Part shown: one piece after another, positions 54,580-64,000 of the stretch | Layout: each line of letters starts with the position of its first letter | How positions within the stretch are numbered: the stretch's first letter is position 1 | DNA from: Rhizobiaceae bacterium | GTDB lineage: Bacteria > Pseudomonadota > Alphaproteobacteria > Rhizobiales > Rhizobiaceae | Length of the DNA stretch: 64,000 nt | Assembly: GCA_029233925.1 (NCBI GenBank) | Contig: JARGOX010000002.1 | Span: 360,326 to 424,325, forward strand | Direction of reading: 5' to 3' | Notes under the pieces: generated by a model | Told to the model about the DNA's origin: nothing | Database searches by the model: none | The model's input: the letters and a program-made list of their open reading frames with translations, nothing else | Made by a program: the position numbers and the translations under genes

Positions 54580-54672
54580 TGCAAAGTGCCTCTTGGCACA
54601 GGCGCATTTGCTGCTGTGCCATTGTTGTCCATAGTGCCCCTGCTCCTGCGGAAAAAGCAAATGGCTCACCTA

Positions 54673-54702
54673 CTATATAGGGTGTTTTTTGCGATCCAGA
54701 AG
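54673..54702 (-). promoter_or_regulatory. Possible RpoH-type promoter upstream of hrcA
   Basis: On the minus strand CTTCTG and CTATAT are spaced by 16 bases, about 95 bases before the hrcA start. This resembles the alphaproteobacterial heat-shock promoter (CTTG-type -35, CTATAT-type -10) with two mismatches in the -35. Tentative. Confidence 0.35.
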
Positions 54703-54822
54703 GCAATTCTGCAACGCAGCACGTCATGCGGGCTACCGACAGGCTGGCAACAGCTTGCCTGCCCGGGGCAGCGGTGGAAAAATTCCGCGTTGCGCCTGAT
54801 ATTGTCTGCTTTTTGCGCGAAA

Positions 54823-54855
54823 AGCGTTTCACACTTTTCATGAAATGCTCTAGAA
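54823..54855. repeat. Intergenic palindromic repeat between hrcA and rph
   Basis: AGCGTTTCA and TGAAATGCT (one mismatch) form a 9-bp stem. The right part, TCATGAAATGCTCTAGAA, is nearly the same as the right end of the inverted-repeat element at 45906-45923. Such TCTAGAGC-type palindromes are common between genes in Rhizobiales as I recall; not verified here. Confidence 0.5.
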
Positions 54856-54882
54856 CCCCGCAGGATCAACAGGAGTACACCC

Positions 54883-55599
54883 ATGCGCCCTTCAGGCAGA
54901 AAAACCGACCAGATGCGGACCGTCTCATTCGAGCGGGCATTTTCAAAACACGCGGAAGGGTCGTGCCTCGTCAAATTCGGCGATACACATGTGCTGTGTA
55001 CAGCCAGTCTGGAAGAGCGCGTGCCGCCATGGTTGCGCAATGCCGGCAAGGGCTGGGTCACCGCTGAATACGGCATGTTGCCACGGGCGACAGGCGACCG
55101 GATGCGCCGGGAAGCCTCGGCCGGCAAGCAAAGCGGACGCACACAGGAAATTCAACGCCTCATCGGTCGCTCGCTGCGCGCCGTGGTCGATCTGGAAGCG
55201 CTGGGCGAACGTCAGATTTCCATTGACTGTGATGTCATCCAGGCCGATGGCGGCACCCGCACGGCCTCGATCACCGGTGCCTGGGTGGCCCTGCATGATT
55301 GCCTCAAATGGATGGAAGCACGGCAGATGGTCAAGGTTGATCGCGTGCTGAAGGATCATATCGCCGCCATATCCTGCGGCATCTTTGCCGGCCAGCCGGT
55401 GCTGGATCTGGATTATCTGGAGGATTCGGCTGCCGAAACCGATGCCAATTTCGTCATGACCGGAAGTGGCGGTATTGTCGAAATTCAGGGTACAGCCGAA
55501 GGCGCGCCATTCAGCGAAGATGAATTCACCGCGCTTCTGGGCTTGGCCAAGGCTGGTATCGGCGATCTCGTCGGCATGCAGAAGCAGGCGACGGCTTAA
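54883..55599 (+). CDS. rph: Ribonuclease PH
   Basis: A 238-residue phosphorolytic exoribonuclease. CAGGAG precedes the ATG at 54883. The blocks [55 protein letters not shown] and [19 protein letters not shown] are those of RNase PH, with the active-site Arg and Asp residues present. It trims the 3' ends of tRNA. The gene heads the rph / VOC / rdgB / hemW run. Confidence 0.97.
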   Translation: MRPSGRKTDQMRTVSFERAFSKHAEGSCLVKFGDTHVLCTASLEERVPPWLRNAGKGWVTAEYGMLPRATGDRMRREASAGKQSGRTQEIQRLIGRSLRAVVDLEALGERQISIDCDVIQADGGTRTASITGAWVALHDCLKWMEARQMVKVDRVLKDHIAAISCGIFAGQPVLDLDYLEDSAAETDANFVMTGSGGIVEIQGTAEGAPFSEDEFTALLGLAKAGIGDLVGMQKQATA

Positions 55600-55604
55600 G
55601 GTCC

Positions 55605-56036
55605 ATGCGGGCCCCGCAGCACATCCTGGAAACAGCGCTTTATGCGGATGATCTGGATCGCGCAGAGCAATTTTATGGCGGCATCCTCAAGCTTGAGAAA
55701 GTCTCACGCGTTGCAGACCGCCATGTTTTCTTTCGCTGCGGGCAGGCCATGCTTTTGATCTTCAATCCGGCAGAAACGGTCAAGCCATCGCATAATCCCG
55801 ACATGCCGGTGCCCGTGCATGGCGCCCATGGCGCCGGCCATATGTGTTTTGCCGCGACCGGATCCCAGCTTGATGACATTGCGACTTCGCTTCGCCAGGG
55901 CGGTGTGGCCATTGAAGCCGATTTCCAGTGGCCCGGCGGCGCCCGCTCCATCTATGTCCGCGATCCGGCGGGCAATTCCATCGAATTTGCCGAACCCCGG
56001 CTGTGGGGCTTTGACGAGACAATCGCGAACGGATGA
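55605..56036 (+). CDS. Glyoxalase/VOC-superfamily protein
   Basis: A 143-residue protein with two beta-alpha-beta-beta-beta modules of the vicinal-oxygen-chelate fold. Metal-site candidates are His in [19 protein letters not shown], His in [13 protein letters not shown] and Glu in [20 protein letters not shown]. Substrate unknown; relatives include glyoxalases, dioxygenases and resistance proteins. It starts 5 bases after rph and overlaps rdgB by 4 bases, so it is part of the operon. Confidence 0.87.
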   Translation: MRAPQHILETALYADDLDRAEQFYGGILKLEKVSRVADRHVFFRCGQAMLLIFNPAETVKPSHNPDMPVPVHGAHGAGHMCFAATGSQLDDIATSLRQGGVAIEADFQWPGGARSIYVRDPAGNSIEFAEPRLWGFDETIANG

Positions 56037-56677
56037 TCAAGGTGAGAAAACTGACCGAAAAAAAGCTGGTCATTGCCAGTCACAATCAGGGCAAAATCCG
56101 CGAGTTGCGCGATCTTCTGGGCCCCTATGGTTATGAACTGGTCACGGCGGGTGAGCTTGATCTGGAAGAGCCCGAGGAGACCGGGCTGACGTTTGAGGAA
56201 AATGCCGCATTGAAGGCACTGGCCTCGGCTCGATCGGCAGGGATGCCGGCGCTGTCCGACGATTCCGGGCTGGCGGTTGACGCGCTGGACGGCGCACCGG
56301 GCATCTATTCGGCCCGCTGGGCCGGACCAGACAAGGATTTCCCCATGGCCATGGGCCTCGTGCACGAGGCATTGCAAAAAAAGGCAATCGATGATGGCCG
56401 CGGACGTTTCGTGTCGGTCATCTGTCTGGCATGGCCCGATGGGCATGTGGAATATTTCCGTGGAGAAGTGGAAGGCGCCATCGTCTGGCCGCCACGCGGC
56501 GATCAGGGTTTCGGCTATGATCCGATATTCCAGCCTGATGGCTACGAGACCACCTTTGGCGAAATGAGCGCAGAGGAAAAACACGGGTGGAAGCGCGGCC
56601 AGGACGTCGCCCTGTCGCACCGGGCGCGTGCCTTCAAACTGTTTACCGAACAGTGCCTTGAAGGCAGATCTGCATGA
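56033..56677 (+). CDS. rdgB: XTP/dITP diphosphatase (non-canonical purine NTP pyrophosphatase)
   Basis: A 214-residue protein of the Ham1/RdgB family. [18 protein letters not shown] holds the phosphate-binding Asn and Lys, [15 protein letters not shown] the catalytic Glu, and [20 protein letters not shown] the catalytic Asp residues; [12 protein letters not shown] is also typical. It removes dITP and XTP from the nucleotide pool. Its ATG overlaps the VOC gene, and hemW overlaps its end, each by 4 bases. Confidence 0.97.
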   Translation: MIKVRKLTEKKLVIASHNQGKIRELRDLLGPYGYELVTAGELDLEEPEETGLTFEENAALKALASARSAGMPALSDDSGLAVDALDGAPGIYSARWAGPDKDFPMAMGLVHEALQKKAIDDGRGRFVSVICLAWPDGHVEYFRGEVEGAIVWPPRGDQGFGYDPIFQPDGYETTFGEMSAEEKHGWKRGQDVALSHRARAFKLFTEQCLEGRSA

Positions 56678-57846
56678 TCCAGCGTGAAAATGCGCCGGGT
56701 TTTGGCATCTATGTACATTGGCCCTTCTGTGCCGCGAAATGTCCCTATTGTGATTTCAACAGCCACGTGCGGCACAGGCCGGTGGATCAGCAGCGCTATG
56801 TCGCGGGTTTTCAACGTGAAATCGACCATTTCAGCGATTTCACCGGCAAACGTGAGGTCACCAGCATCTTTTTTGGCGGCGGCACGCCATCGCTGATGGC
56901 GCCATCGACAGTGGCCGCCATCCTGGAGGCGATCAGTGCCGCCTGGAACGTGCCGGATGATATCGAGATCACCCTTGAGGCCAATCCGACCAGCGTCGAG
57001 GCCGACCGCTTTCGCGGCTACAGGGCGGCCGGTGTCAACCGCGTATCGCTGGGTGTTCAGGCGCTCAATGATCGCGACCTGAAATTCCTGGGGCGCATGC
57101 ACAGTGTTGCCGAGGCCATTGAAGCCATTGACCTGGCCCGGGCCATTTTTCCGCGATTGTCCTTCGATCTGATCTACGCGCGACCCGATCAGAGCGTTGC
57201 CGACTGGGAACGGGAACTGGCGCAGGCCATTGCCTATGCGGCCGATCATCTGTCGCTCTATCAACTGACCATCGAACAGGGCACGCCCTTTTATGCGCTG
57301 CATAAAAGCGGCAAGCTGATCGTTCCCGATGGCGACCAGTCCGCCGATCTTTATCAGGCAACGCAGGAATTGACGCAAAAGCACAATCTGCCGGCCTATG
57401 AGGTTTCCAATCATGCCACACCGGGCGCCGAAAGCCGCCATAATCTGACCTATTGGCGTTATGGCGACTATGTGGGCCTTGGCGCCGGCGCCCATGGGCG
57501 CCTGACGGGCAGTCTGATGGACGAAAAGGGCAAGATCGGCACGGCCAACAGGCGTAATCCGGAGCAATGGCTGGAACAGGTCGAGACACGCGGCCACGGC
57601 GTTGAAATAGAAGAACGCCTGGATATGGCTGCACAGGCCGATGAATTGATGCTGATGGGCCTGCGATTGCGCGAAGGCATGGATCTGGCGCGATGGCATG
57701 CCCTTTCAGGACGCACGCTTGATGCAGACAAGGAAGCCTTTCTGATTTCCCATGGCCTGATCGAGCGGCTGGGCAATTCGCGGCTGCGCTGCACGCCATC
57801 GGGCATGCTGGTGCTGGACGCCGTGGTGGCCGATCTGGCTGGCTGA
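56674..57846 (+). CDS. hemW: Radical SAM heme chaperone HemW (HemN-like)
   Basis: A 390-residue radical SAM protein. The 4Fe-4S motif is C-x3-C-x2-C in [40 protein letters not shown] and [14 protein letters not shown] are the HemW blocks. Coproporphyrinogen dehydrogenase HemN has the longer C-x2-C form and an extra N-terminal Cys, so HemW is the better call. It overlaps rdgB by 4 bases (ATGA). Confidence 0.95.
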   Translation: MIQRENAPGFGIYVHWPFCAAKCPYCDFNSHVRHRPVDQQRYVAGFQREIDHFSDFTGKREVTSIFFGGGTPSLMAPSTVAAILEAISAAWNVPDDIEITLEANPTSVEADRFRGYRAAGVNRVSLGVQALNDRDLKFLGRMHSVAEAIEAIDLARAIFPRLSFDLIYARPDQSVADWERELAQAIAYAADHLSLYQLTIEQGTPFYALHKSGKLIVPDGDQSADLYQATQELTQKHNLPAYEVSNHATPGAESRHNLTYWRYGDYVGLGAGAHGRLTGSLMDEKGKIGTANRRNPEQWLEQVETRGHGVEIEERLDMAAQADELMLMGLRLREGMDLARWHALSGRTLDADKEAFLISHGLIERLGNSRLRCTPSGMLVLDAVVADLAG

Positions 57847-57856
57847 GGCGGGGCGG

Positions 57857-58336
57857 TTACTCCTTGGAAATATCGATCCGCAACAAGGGAAGGCTGCGGC
57901 CCGGTATCGCATCCGATGGCGCCATGCCGATCATCTGCGCCCCCATTTTTTGATAGAATGAGGTGGCGTGCGGGTCGGACAGGATTGTCAGGCAGGAAAT
58001 ATTCTCGGCGCGGGCCAATTCAATCATTGCTTCAAACAGATGCCTGCCAACGCCCTTACCCATCAAGGCCGGCTCCACGAAGAACTGACCAATCTCAAAC
58101 CCGTCATCCGCGTCCATCACACCCAGGGCGGCCACACCGGCCAGTTGCACACCCAACTGTGCAACGAGCACGCGCTTTTGCGTGATCGCCAGCGGGTCCA
58201 CGGTCAGGGCATCCCTGCAAAGTTCCATGAAGGCGGCGTCATAGCCCCAATGCGCCTTTGAGCGCAGGCAGAGTTGCGTCAGCGGTTCACGCTCCGACAC
58301 GTCGGCCAGTCGAACAGAAACGGGATCGCCCATCAT
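57857..58336 (-). CDS. GNAT-family N-acetyltransferase
   Basis: A 159-residue protein. The acetyl-CoA loop is in FVEPALMGKGVGRHLFEAMI (Q/R-x-x-G-x-G/A type), and the acidic and strand blocks before it fit the GNAT fold. Substrate unknown. Its ATG directly follows the stop of gpmA, so the two are probably coupled. It is convergent with hemW. Confidence 0.88.
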   Translation of the reverse strand: MMGDPVSVRLADVSEREPLTQLCLRSKAHWGYDAAFMELCRDALTVDPLAITQKRVLVAQLGVQLAGVAALGVMDADDGFEIGQFFVEPALMGKGVGRHLFEAMIELARAENISCLTILSDPHATSFYQKMGAQMIGMAPSDAIPGRSLPLLRIDISKE

Positions 58337-58972
58337 TCAGTGCGCCTTGGACATGTCTCCAAGCACCTGCTTGCTGGCAACGGTGGAATCCGCTTTCAGC
58401 TGATAGACAATCGGTACGCCGGTCGCCAGATTGAGCCCGGTTATTTCCGCTTCCGACAGGCGATCCAGCACCATGACCAGCGAACGCAGGGAATTTCCAT
58501 GGGCCGCCACGAGAACCTTCTGGCCGGCAAGCACGCGCGGCAGGATCTCCATCATGTAATAGGGCCAGACACGGGCACCGGTATCCTTGAGGCTTTCGCC
58601 GCCAGGTGGCGGAATGTCGTAGGAGCGGCGCCAGATATGAACCTGCTCCTCGCCCCATTTCTTACGCGCATCGTCTTTGTTCAACCCGGCAAGATCACCA
58701 TAATCGCGCTCATTGAGGGCCTGATCATGAATGGTCTCAAGGTCCGGTTGACCAACACCATCCAGAATGATCTGGCAGGTTCGCTCTGCCCGCACCAGCA
58801 CCGACGTAAAGGCAATATCAAAGTGGATGCCGGTTTGCTTCAGCGCCTCGGCGCCGTCTGTGGCTTCGATCAGACCCTGTTCGGTCAGGTCGGGATTTTT
58901 CCAACCGGTGAAAAGATTCTTGAGATTCCATTCGCTTTGGCCGTGGCGCACAAGCACAAGAGTTCCAGACAT
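58337..58972 (-). CDS. gpmA: 2,3-bisphosphoglycerate-dependent phosphoglycerate mutase
   Basis: About 211 residues from the ATG at 58972. The phosphorylated His is in [12 protein letters not shown], the second active-site His in [14 protein letters not shown], and [19 protein letters not shown] lies between them. This is the cofactor-dependent glycolytic enzyme, in the short form common in alphaproteobacteria. It follows dapB after 28 bases on the same strand. Confidence 0.95.
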   Translation of the reverse strand: MSGTLVLVRHGQSEWNLKNLFTGWKNPDLTEQGLIEATDGAEALKQTGIHFDIAFTSVLVRAERTCQIILDGVGQPDLETIHDQALNERDYGDLAGLNKDDARKKWGEEQVHIWRRSYDIPPPGGESLKDTGARVWPYYMMEILPRVLAGQKVLVAAHGNSLRSLVMVLDRLSEAEITGLNLATGVPIVYQLKADSTVASKQVLGDMSKAH

Positions 58973-59000
58973 GGCGTTGCCTTTCGTTAGATGATCCGTT

Positions 59001-59813
59001 TCAGGATAGTCCGAGGACATCAAGCATGGAATACAGACCCGGCTTGCGCCCCTGTCCCCACAGGGCAGCCTTGATCGCTCCACGCGCAAATATCGTGCGA
59101 TCCAGAGCACGATGGGTCAGTTCCACTGTTTCTCCCTCACCGGCAAGGATGACCGAATGTTCGCCGACCACCGAGCCGCCGCGCAGCGTTGCAAAGCCGA
59201 TGGTTCCGGGTTCGCGCGGCCCGGTCTGTCCATCGCGCACCCGCACGGAGTGGCTTTCCAGATCGATATCGCGGCCCTGTGCCGCAGCTTTTGCAAGCAG
59301 ATAGGCGGTGCCGGAAGGCGCATCGACCTTGTGTTTGTGATGCATTTCCAGAACTTCAATATCCCAATCGGCAGCCTCCAGCGCCTTTGCGGCCTGCTGC
59401 ACCAGCACGCTGAGCAGATTGACGCCCAGACTCATATTGCCCGACTTGATGATCGTGGCCCCTTCGGCGGCACGCGCGATGCTGTTTTCATGCTGCGCTT
59501 CCAGGCCCGTCGTGCCGATGACATGAACAAGGCCCATTTGCGCCGTCAGTGCGGCAAATTCAACGGAAACCGCCGGTGAGGTAAAATCGATGACGCCATC
59601 GGCCTTGGCAAAGACGGCTTGCGGGTCATCACACACCAGAATGCCAGATGGTCCCGTCCCGGCCAATTCGCCGATATCCTTGCCCAGCAGCGGGGATCCC
59701 TGCCGCTCGACCGCACCGCAAACGACGGCGCCGTCCCTATCGGCAATTGCACGCACCAGTGCCTGCCCCATGCGTCCGGCAGCACCGACGATCACCAGCC
59801 TCATATCCGCCAT
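59001..59813 (-). CDS. dapB: 4-hydroxy-tetrahydrodipicolinate reductase
   Basis: A 270-residue protein. The NAD(P) loop is [14 protein letters not shown], the catalytic His pair is in [18 protein letters not shown] with its Lys, and [19 protein letters not shown] is typical of DapB. Second reductive step of lysine and diaminopimelate synthesis. Its ATG overlaps the stop of the ABC exporter gene by one base (TAATG), so it is translated with it. Confidence 0.97.
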   Translation of the reverse strand: MADMRLVIVGAAGRMGQALVRAIADRDGAVVCGAVERQGSPLLGKDIGELAGTGPSGILVCDDPQAVFAKADGVIDFTSPAVSVEFAALTAQMGLVHVIGTTGLEAQHENSIARAAEGATIIKSGNMSLGVNLLSVLVQQAAKALEAADWDIEVLEMHHKHKVDAPSGTAYLLAKAAAQGRDIDLESHSVRVRDGQTGPREPGTIGFATLRGGSVVGEHSVILAGEGETVELTHRALDRTIFARGAIKAALWGQGRKPGLYSMLDVLGLS

Positions 59814-61645
59814 TACCTGTCTCCCTGTTGCAGATCTGATGCAACGGCCTGAATATCCATGTCATCGATACTCTCCAGGCCCAGTGCCTGCAGTTTGAGA
59901 AAACGTGCATAGAGGCCATCTTCCAGACTTGCCAGATGGTGGTGGTCCCCCTGCTCCACGACGCGACCACCCATCATGACGATGATCCTGTCGGCGCGGG
60001 CGATGGTTGACAGACGATGGGCAATCACCAGCACCGTGCGACCGCTCATGGCCCGGTCGAGGGCCTTTTGAACAAAGACTTCCGATTCTGTATCAAGCGC
60101 CGAGGTCGCCTCATCCAGCAACAATATGGGTGCGTTGCGGATCAAAGCCCTGGCAATGGAAATGCGTTGCCTCTGTCCACCCGACAGGGTCGATCCCCCT
60201 TCCCCGACCAGCGTATCGTAGCCATGGGGCTGTTCAAGGATGAAATCATGCGCATAGGCCAGCTTGGCAGCCTCTTCGATTTCCGCATCGGTGGCACCCG
60301 GCCGACCATAACGGATGTTGTCACGCAGACTTCCCTCAAACAGATAGGGGTGTTGTGACACATAGGCGATGGCGTGCCGCAGAGATTGTTTGGTCACCTT
60401 GGAAATATCCTGACCATCAATCAGAATACGCCCGCTATCGGCATCGTAGAATCGCGGCAACAGATTGACGATCGTGGTCTTGCCGGCGCCCGAAGGACCA
60501 ACCAGTGCCGTCGTTTTACCGGCTTCGGCAACCAGGCTGACATTGTGCAGCACGGGGCTGGTTTCCGAATAGCTGAAGCTCAGGTTCTCGAAATGGATTT
60601 CAGCGCCGGAAACAACCAGGTCCCGGGCATCGGGAATATCCGGCTGATGCGGCGTGATATCGAGAATTTCATAGATCATCCGGGCATTGACGATGGCGCG
60701 CTCCATATTGACCTGAAGCCGCGCCAGACGGCGCGCCGGATCATAGGCCAGAAGCAGTGCCCCGATGAACGAAATGAAGGCGCCCGGCAATGCATCATTG
60801 TAGATGGTGTTGAATGCCGCATAGGCCAGTACGCCGGAAATGGCTATTCCGGCCAATGTTTCGGTCAGCGGCCCGGTACGCTCGGAAAGACGTGCGATCC
60901 GATTGGATCGGGCTTCCGCATCGGTCACCAGAATATCGACCTTGTTACGGAGCTGATCTTCCATGGTGAAGGCCTTGACGATGGCAATGCCCTGCAGGGT
61001 TTCCTGCATCACCCCATAGACCCGGCTGTTGACCATGACGGATTCACGGGTCACGCTGCGCAGCCGTTTTGCTATATAGCGCAGGGCCAGAACCATCGGC
61101 GGTCCAACAAGGAAGACCACTGCTGTCAAAAGCGCGTCACGATAAATCATCACACCCACCAGAGCGAGAAGCGTGAGAAGATCCTTGGCAAGCGAGGTGA
61201 TGGTCAGATTGAGGACATCGCGAATACCACCGGCATTCTGGCCAATCTGCGAGGCCAACTGGGCCGAGCGTGTCTCGCCCAGATAGCCGACACCCAGTTC
61301 CATCAGGTGGCTGAACAAACGGCGCTGATAACGCGCAACGATATTGTTGCCTATTTTTGCAAGAGCAACGGCCTGTCCATAAGCCGCCGCGCCGCGCAGC
61401 ACGAAAGCACCCAATACCGCTCCGCAGATAACCCAGACGACTTCTTCACGTTGCTTGGCAAAAGCCTCGTCAACCATGTCTCCCAGGACCCAGGCCATGA
61501 AGGCGGTCGACAGGGCCACGGCCATCAGGCAGGCGATGGCGAAGATATAGGTTCCGATATAATCGCGGCCATTCTCCGACAAAATGCGCCGAAGCATGCC
61601 GATGATCGTATCGGGATCAATCCGCGTTCGTTGTTTATCTGCCAC
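59813..61645 (-). CDS. ABC exporter, fused permease and ATPase (MsbA-like)
   Basis: A 610-residue half-exporter. Residues about 25-310 hold six membrane helices. The ATPase follows with Walker [11 protein letters not shown]-loop YVSQHPYLF, signature [16 protein letters not shown], Walker [13 protein letters not shown] and switch His AHRLSTIA. It acts as a homodimer. Homologues move lipid A core, glycolipids or drugs; the substrate is unknown here. In Rhizobiales it stands between glk and dapB, as here. Confidence 0.93.
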   Translation of the reverse strand: MADKQRTRIDPDTIIGMLRRILSENGRDYIGTYIFAIACLMAVALSTAFMAWVLGDMVDEAFAKQREEVVWVICGAVLGAFVLRGAAAYGQAVALAKIGNNIVARYQRRLFSHLMELGVGYLGETRSAQLASQIGQNAGGIRDVLNLTITSLAKDLLTLLALVGVMIYRDALLTAVVFLVGPPMVLALRYIAKRLRSVTRESVMVNSRVYGVMQETLQGIAIVKAFTMEDQLRNKVDILVTDAEARSNRIARLSERTGPLTETLAGIAISGVLAYAAFNTIYNDALPGAFISFIGALLLAYDPARRLARLQVNMERAIVNARMIYEILDITPHQPDIPDARDLVVSGAEIHFENLSFSYSETSPVLHNVSLVAEAGKTTALVGPSGAGKTTIVNLLPRFYDADSGRILIDGQDISKVTKQSLRHAIAYVSQHPYLFEGSLRDNIRYGRPGATDAEIEEAAKLAYAHDFILEQPHGYDTLVGEGGSTLSGGQRQRISIARALIRNAPILLLDEATSALDTESEVFVQKALDRAMSGRTVLVIAHRLSTIARADRIIVMMGGRVVEQGDHHHLASLEDGLYARFLKLQALGLESIDDMDIQAVASDLQQGDR

Positions 61646-61704
61646 TGTTTATGAATCCTGATCGATAATGTCAGCGGCTCTATATACGCTTCGCGGCGCT
61701 TTGC

Positions 61705-62730
61705 CTATGCCCTCCAGCGACGTCCCTCTGTCGCAACACCGAAACGAATCGGCGTGCGGGCGTAGGATGCCAGACCGAAAAGCGCAGCCAGAGGGTGGGT
61801 GACGACAAAGGTGGGCATGGTTTTGAGCAGCGCGCCATGCGGCGCTTTGTCCTCAAAAGCTGCTCTGAATTCCGGTTTTTCGAGCACCGGAATAATTTTC
61901 TGGACAATGCCACCGGCCAGGAAAACACCGCCGCGCGCCATGAACACCAAAGCCAAATCACCGGCCACGCGCCCCAGATAGGTGGCAAACAGCGAAAGCG
62001 CTTCGCTCGCCACCGGGTCTGCGCCATCCAGACCGGCGGCGGTAACCTCATGCGGCGCAGAAAAAACCGGCGCCTGACCATCGGCCTTGCAAATGGCCGT
62101 ATAGAGATTGACCAAACCACTACCGCACAGAATCTGTTCGGCAGATACCCGCCCGCCAATGCGTTTGAGATGGGGGAAGATGGCAAAGTCCCGATCCGTG
62201 CGCGGCCCCAGATCAATGTGGCCGCCTTCGCCCGGCACCGGAATCCAGCTGTGCCGGGAATAAACCAACCCGGCAACACCCAGGCCCGTCCCCGGCCCCA
62301 GAACCACCCGGGACGCATGGTGTTCGATCTTTCCGCCACCGATGGCATGGCGATGTTCCGTGTCCAGAGAGGCTGCCGCCAGCGCCTGCGCCTCAAAATC
62401 ATTGAGGACGATGACATCATCGAGGAAAAAATCCTTGATCATCTGTTTCGGCCGGACAATCCATGGACAATTGGTCAGGTGAATTTCATCGCTGTCCACC
62501 GGACCGGCAATGGCGAAAATCGCTGACCGCGGCTGAATGGATGTCTTGTCGAGGATTTTTGTCTGGATGGCATCCTCGATGGTTTCAAAATCGGCTGTCG
62601 CCAGCACCGGAAACTCTTTTGGTTGTGCGTAGGCATCCATGAGAATGGCGAAACGGGCATTGGTTCCGCCGATATCACCAATCAAGATCGGGAAATGGAT
62701 GATGGCATCCTGGTCCTTGCTATTGGACAT
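61705..62730 (-). CDS. glk: Glucokinase
   Basis: A 341-residue protein of the proteobacterial glucokinase family. The phosphate loop is [15 protein letters not shown], sugar-site residues are in [16 protein letters not shown], and [14 protein letters not shown] and [12 protein letters not shown] are typical. It phosphorylates glucose with ATP. It is first of the glk / exporter / dapB / gpmA run, 59 bases upstream of the exporter gene. Confidence 0.95.
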   Translation of the reverse strand: MSNSKDQDAIIHFPILIGDIGGTNARFAILMDAYAQPKEFPVLATADFETIEDAIQTKILDKTSIQPRSAIFAIAGPVDSDEIHLTNCPWIVRPKQMIKDFFLDDVIVLNDFEAQALAAASLDTEHRHAIGGGKIEHHASRVVLGPGTGLGVAGLVYSRHSWIPVPGEGGHIDLGPRTDRDFAIFPHLKRIGGRVSAEQILCGSGLVNLYTAICKADGQAPVFSAPHEVTAAGLDGADPVASEALSLFATYLGRVAGDLALVFMARGGVFLAGGIVQKIIPVLEKPEFRAAFEDKAPHGALLKTMPTFVVTHPLAALFGLASYARTPIRFGVATEGRRWRA

Positions 62731-62996
62731 TTATCTCAGTCTCCGAAAATCCGCGTCATGACGCCCACGGGCCTCTCGCTGCCAATGGACATCTTTACAC
62801 AATTAAATCGATTTGAATTCTCTCTATAGGCAAATTGCGACATAAAGGAAAGCGACCTGCCGGGTGATTTTGTCTCGCGACCTGCTTTATCGGACAATTG
62901 TTGCAATCCTATTTCAACGCCGTGGTGTTCGCAATTGTCTGCCCGGCTGGCGCGCAGTCAGCCATGGGGGCGGACAGGGGGCGGCCAGGGGCGCAC

Positions 62997-63905
62997 CTAG
63001 GGGGTCGGCCGGGGGGTTGGAATCGGTATCAGGGCCGGCATGGATGAAGGGGAAGCGTTTCCGGCAATGCGTGCATAGACCGTCTGCTCAATGCCGGCAG
63101 CGCCGATTGTCACCGAGGCCTCTGATGCCGGGCCTGCCGCGTTCAGCACGCCGGTGCAGGCAGACGGCAGGTCATTGAGCATCATTTGGCGTGGCTTCTT
63201 CGGTTTTGTCGGTTTTTTTGGCTTTGATGGTTTTGTCGGCTTTTTGGGTTTGAGGGCAACATCAAACCACCAGTCCAGGACCTTGCCGCAGCCCTGGTCC
63301 GCCGGAACGGCATTTTGCGCTTTGCAATTGGCTGACCCTTTGGGGCAACGCAAACGGACATGCATGTGATAGTGGTGGCCGTAATAGGGCCTGACCTTGG
63401 CAAGCAGGGCGCGGTCTCCCTTCCAGCTGTCACACAGCTTCTTCTTGATGCCGGGATGGACAAGGATACGCTGCACTTGCGGATAGCTGGCCGCACGCAT
63501 GATCAGACCGGCGTGCGCGTCAGTCCATATCTTTGGATCAACCACGACGGATTTGGATTTCAACACCGATTTGGCGCTGATTGCCTCGCGCTCAGATGCC
63601 GAAAAGCGCCGGTTCGGCATCGGGGTGAGCCAGATATCGGCGTCCAGCCCGACCTGATGGGATGCATGGCCTGTCAGCATCGGTCCACCGCGCGGCTGAG
63701 AAATGTCGCCGACCAGCAAACCGGGCCAGCCATCATATTTGGCCACATCCCGGGAGAGTTGTTCCACCGTGGCAATCAGCTCTGGATGCCCCCAGCGCCG
63801 GTTGCGAGAAAGGCGCATGGCCTGCCAATATTCACCATCCGTGGCGATTGCCCGCCCGCCGGCAAGGCAGCCCTTCGAATAGAAACCGTAAGCCTGGGAT
63901 GGCAA
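62997..63905 (-). CDS. mepA: Penicillin-insensitive murein endopeptidase-like protein with Pro-rich tail, N-terminus unclear
   Basis: About 302 residues from a TTG at 63905. The zinc site of the MepA (M74) family is intact: H83 and D90 in GHASHQVGLDADIWL and H180/H182 in HHYHMHVRL. YGFYSKGCLAGGRAI and RLSRNRRWGHPELI are the usual N-terminal blocks. In frame before the TTG the sequence continues AKQLFGGKQLPADL, also family-like, but then meets a TGA (63954-63956), with no signal peptide and no normal start. A frameshift in the C5 run at 63957-63961, a disrupted gene, or an unusual start are all possible. After a Lys-Pro linker (219-238) the protein ends in a Pro-rich tail (IPIPTPRPTP). Confidence 0.75.
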   Translation of the reverse strand: MPSQAYGFYSKGCLAGGRAIATDGEYWQAMRLSRNRRWGHPELIATVEQLSRDVAKYDGWPGLLVGDISQPRGGPMLTGHASHQVGLDADIWLTPMPNRRFSASEREAISAKSVLKSKSVVVDPKIWTDAHAGLIMRAASYPQVQRILVHPGIKKKLCDSWKGDRALLAKVRPYYGHHYHMHVRLRCPKGSANCKAQNAVPADQGCGKVLDWWFDVALKPKKPTKPSKPKKPTKPKKPRQMMLNDLPSACTGVLNAAGPASEASVTIGAAGIEQTVYARIAGNASPSSMPALIPIPTPRPTP

Positions 63906-64000
63906 GTCGGCCGGCAGCTGTTTGCCACCGAACAGCTGCTTTGCAGTAATTACTCACCCCCTTGCCAAACCGGTGATGTTCTGAATCTATGGGGCTATGG

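Noticed and set aside
56542..57699. A 385-codon open frame on the minus strand
   Set aside because: Antisense to hemW and the end of rdgB, both with intact active-site motifs.
60374..61654. A 426-codon open frame on the plus strand
   Set aside because: Antisense to the MsbA-like exporter, which has complete ABC motifs; the antisense translation is low in structure and rich in Gln/His.
1..64000. CRISPR arrays, rRNA genes, intact IS elements, integrases
   Set aside because: No regular repeat-spacer pattern, no rRNA sequence, and no transposase or tyrosine/serine recombinase motif was found on either strand.

Overview
The window looks like a chromosomal segment of an alphaproteobacterium, most likely of the order Hyphomicrobiales (Rhizobiales). 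The reasons are the hrcA-grpE pair set against rph / VOC protein / rdgB / hemW, the glk / ABC exporter / dapB / gpmA run, the GC-rich codon use, and the mix of IclR regulators with nitrate/taurine-type and ugp-type ABC importers. Genus cannot be decided from the sequence alone.

The most unusual part is 3.9-11.4 kb, seven same-strand genes with gaps of 2 to about 60 bases or short overlaps. A 101-residue precursor-like protein is read first. It has a coiled-coil N-terminal half, a twin-arginine-type signal, and a 25-residue tail with 8 Pro and 9 Ser/Thr. After it come a PqqD-domain/glycosyltransferase fusion, a prolyl-hydroxylase-like Fe(II)/2-oxoglutarate oxygenase, an O-fucosyltransferase-like/HprK-related kinase fusion, a second such oxygenase, a Skp1-GlcNAc-transferase-like (GT60-type) enzyme, and a plant hydroxyproline-arabinosyltransferase-like/PqqD fusion. 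Read together they suggest a leader-guided pathway that hydroxylates proline, glycosylates the tail and exports it by Tat: a bacterial counterpart of eukaryotic hydroxyproline glycosylation, built with RiPP-type recognition domains. A PF14907-type nucleotidyltransferase and a Popeye-like cyclic-nucleotide-binding membrane protein lie beside it.

From 11.5 to 29.7 kb are catabolic and transport modules. First comes the remnant of an FGGY carbohydrate kinase. A DapA-like aldolase/lyase stands divergent from a beta-propeller protein plus a divergent AroE paralogue. An eight-gene run on the minus strand (IclR, permease, binding protein, permease, ATPase, TIM-barrel protein, second AroE paralogue, IclR) may take up and process an unknown cyclic or aromatic acid. 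A metallophosphoesterase / PTP-like phosphatase / TetR operon is divergent from a ugp-like importer, with a perfect 16-bp palindrome between them.

From 29.7 to 42.7 kb the window is accessory DNA. A six-gene defence operon (mrr, hsdM, hsdS, an Abi_C-type gene, hsdR, darG without darT) follows a small predicted nuclease gene. It is followed by a broken Fic gene, a ZIP metal transporter and a class D beta-lactamase. The block ends at the 3' side of a tRNA-Ser(GGA).

From 43 kb to the end the genes are mostly conserved housekeeping: msrA, a BMP-type binding protein with a clear terminator, a 330-bp element with 24-bp terminal inverted repeats, yraN, rsmI, an LpoA-like lipoprotein, nth, a CysZ-like protein, an adenosine-kinase-like protein, a TRIC-like channel, grpE, hrcA, rph, rdgB, hemW, gpmA, dapB, an MsbA-like exporter, glk and a mepA-like endopeptidase. 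The last of these also carries a Pro-rich tail and shows no in-frame signal peptide.
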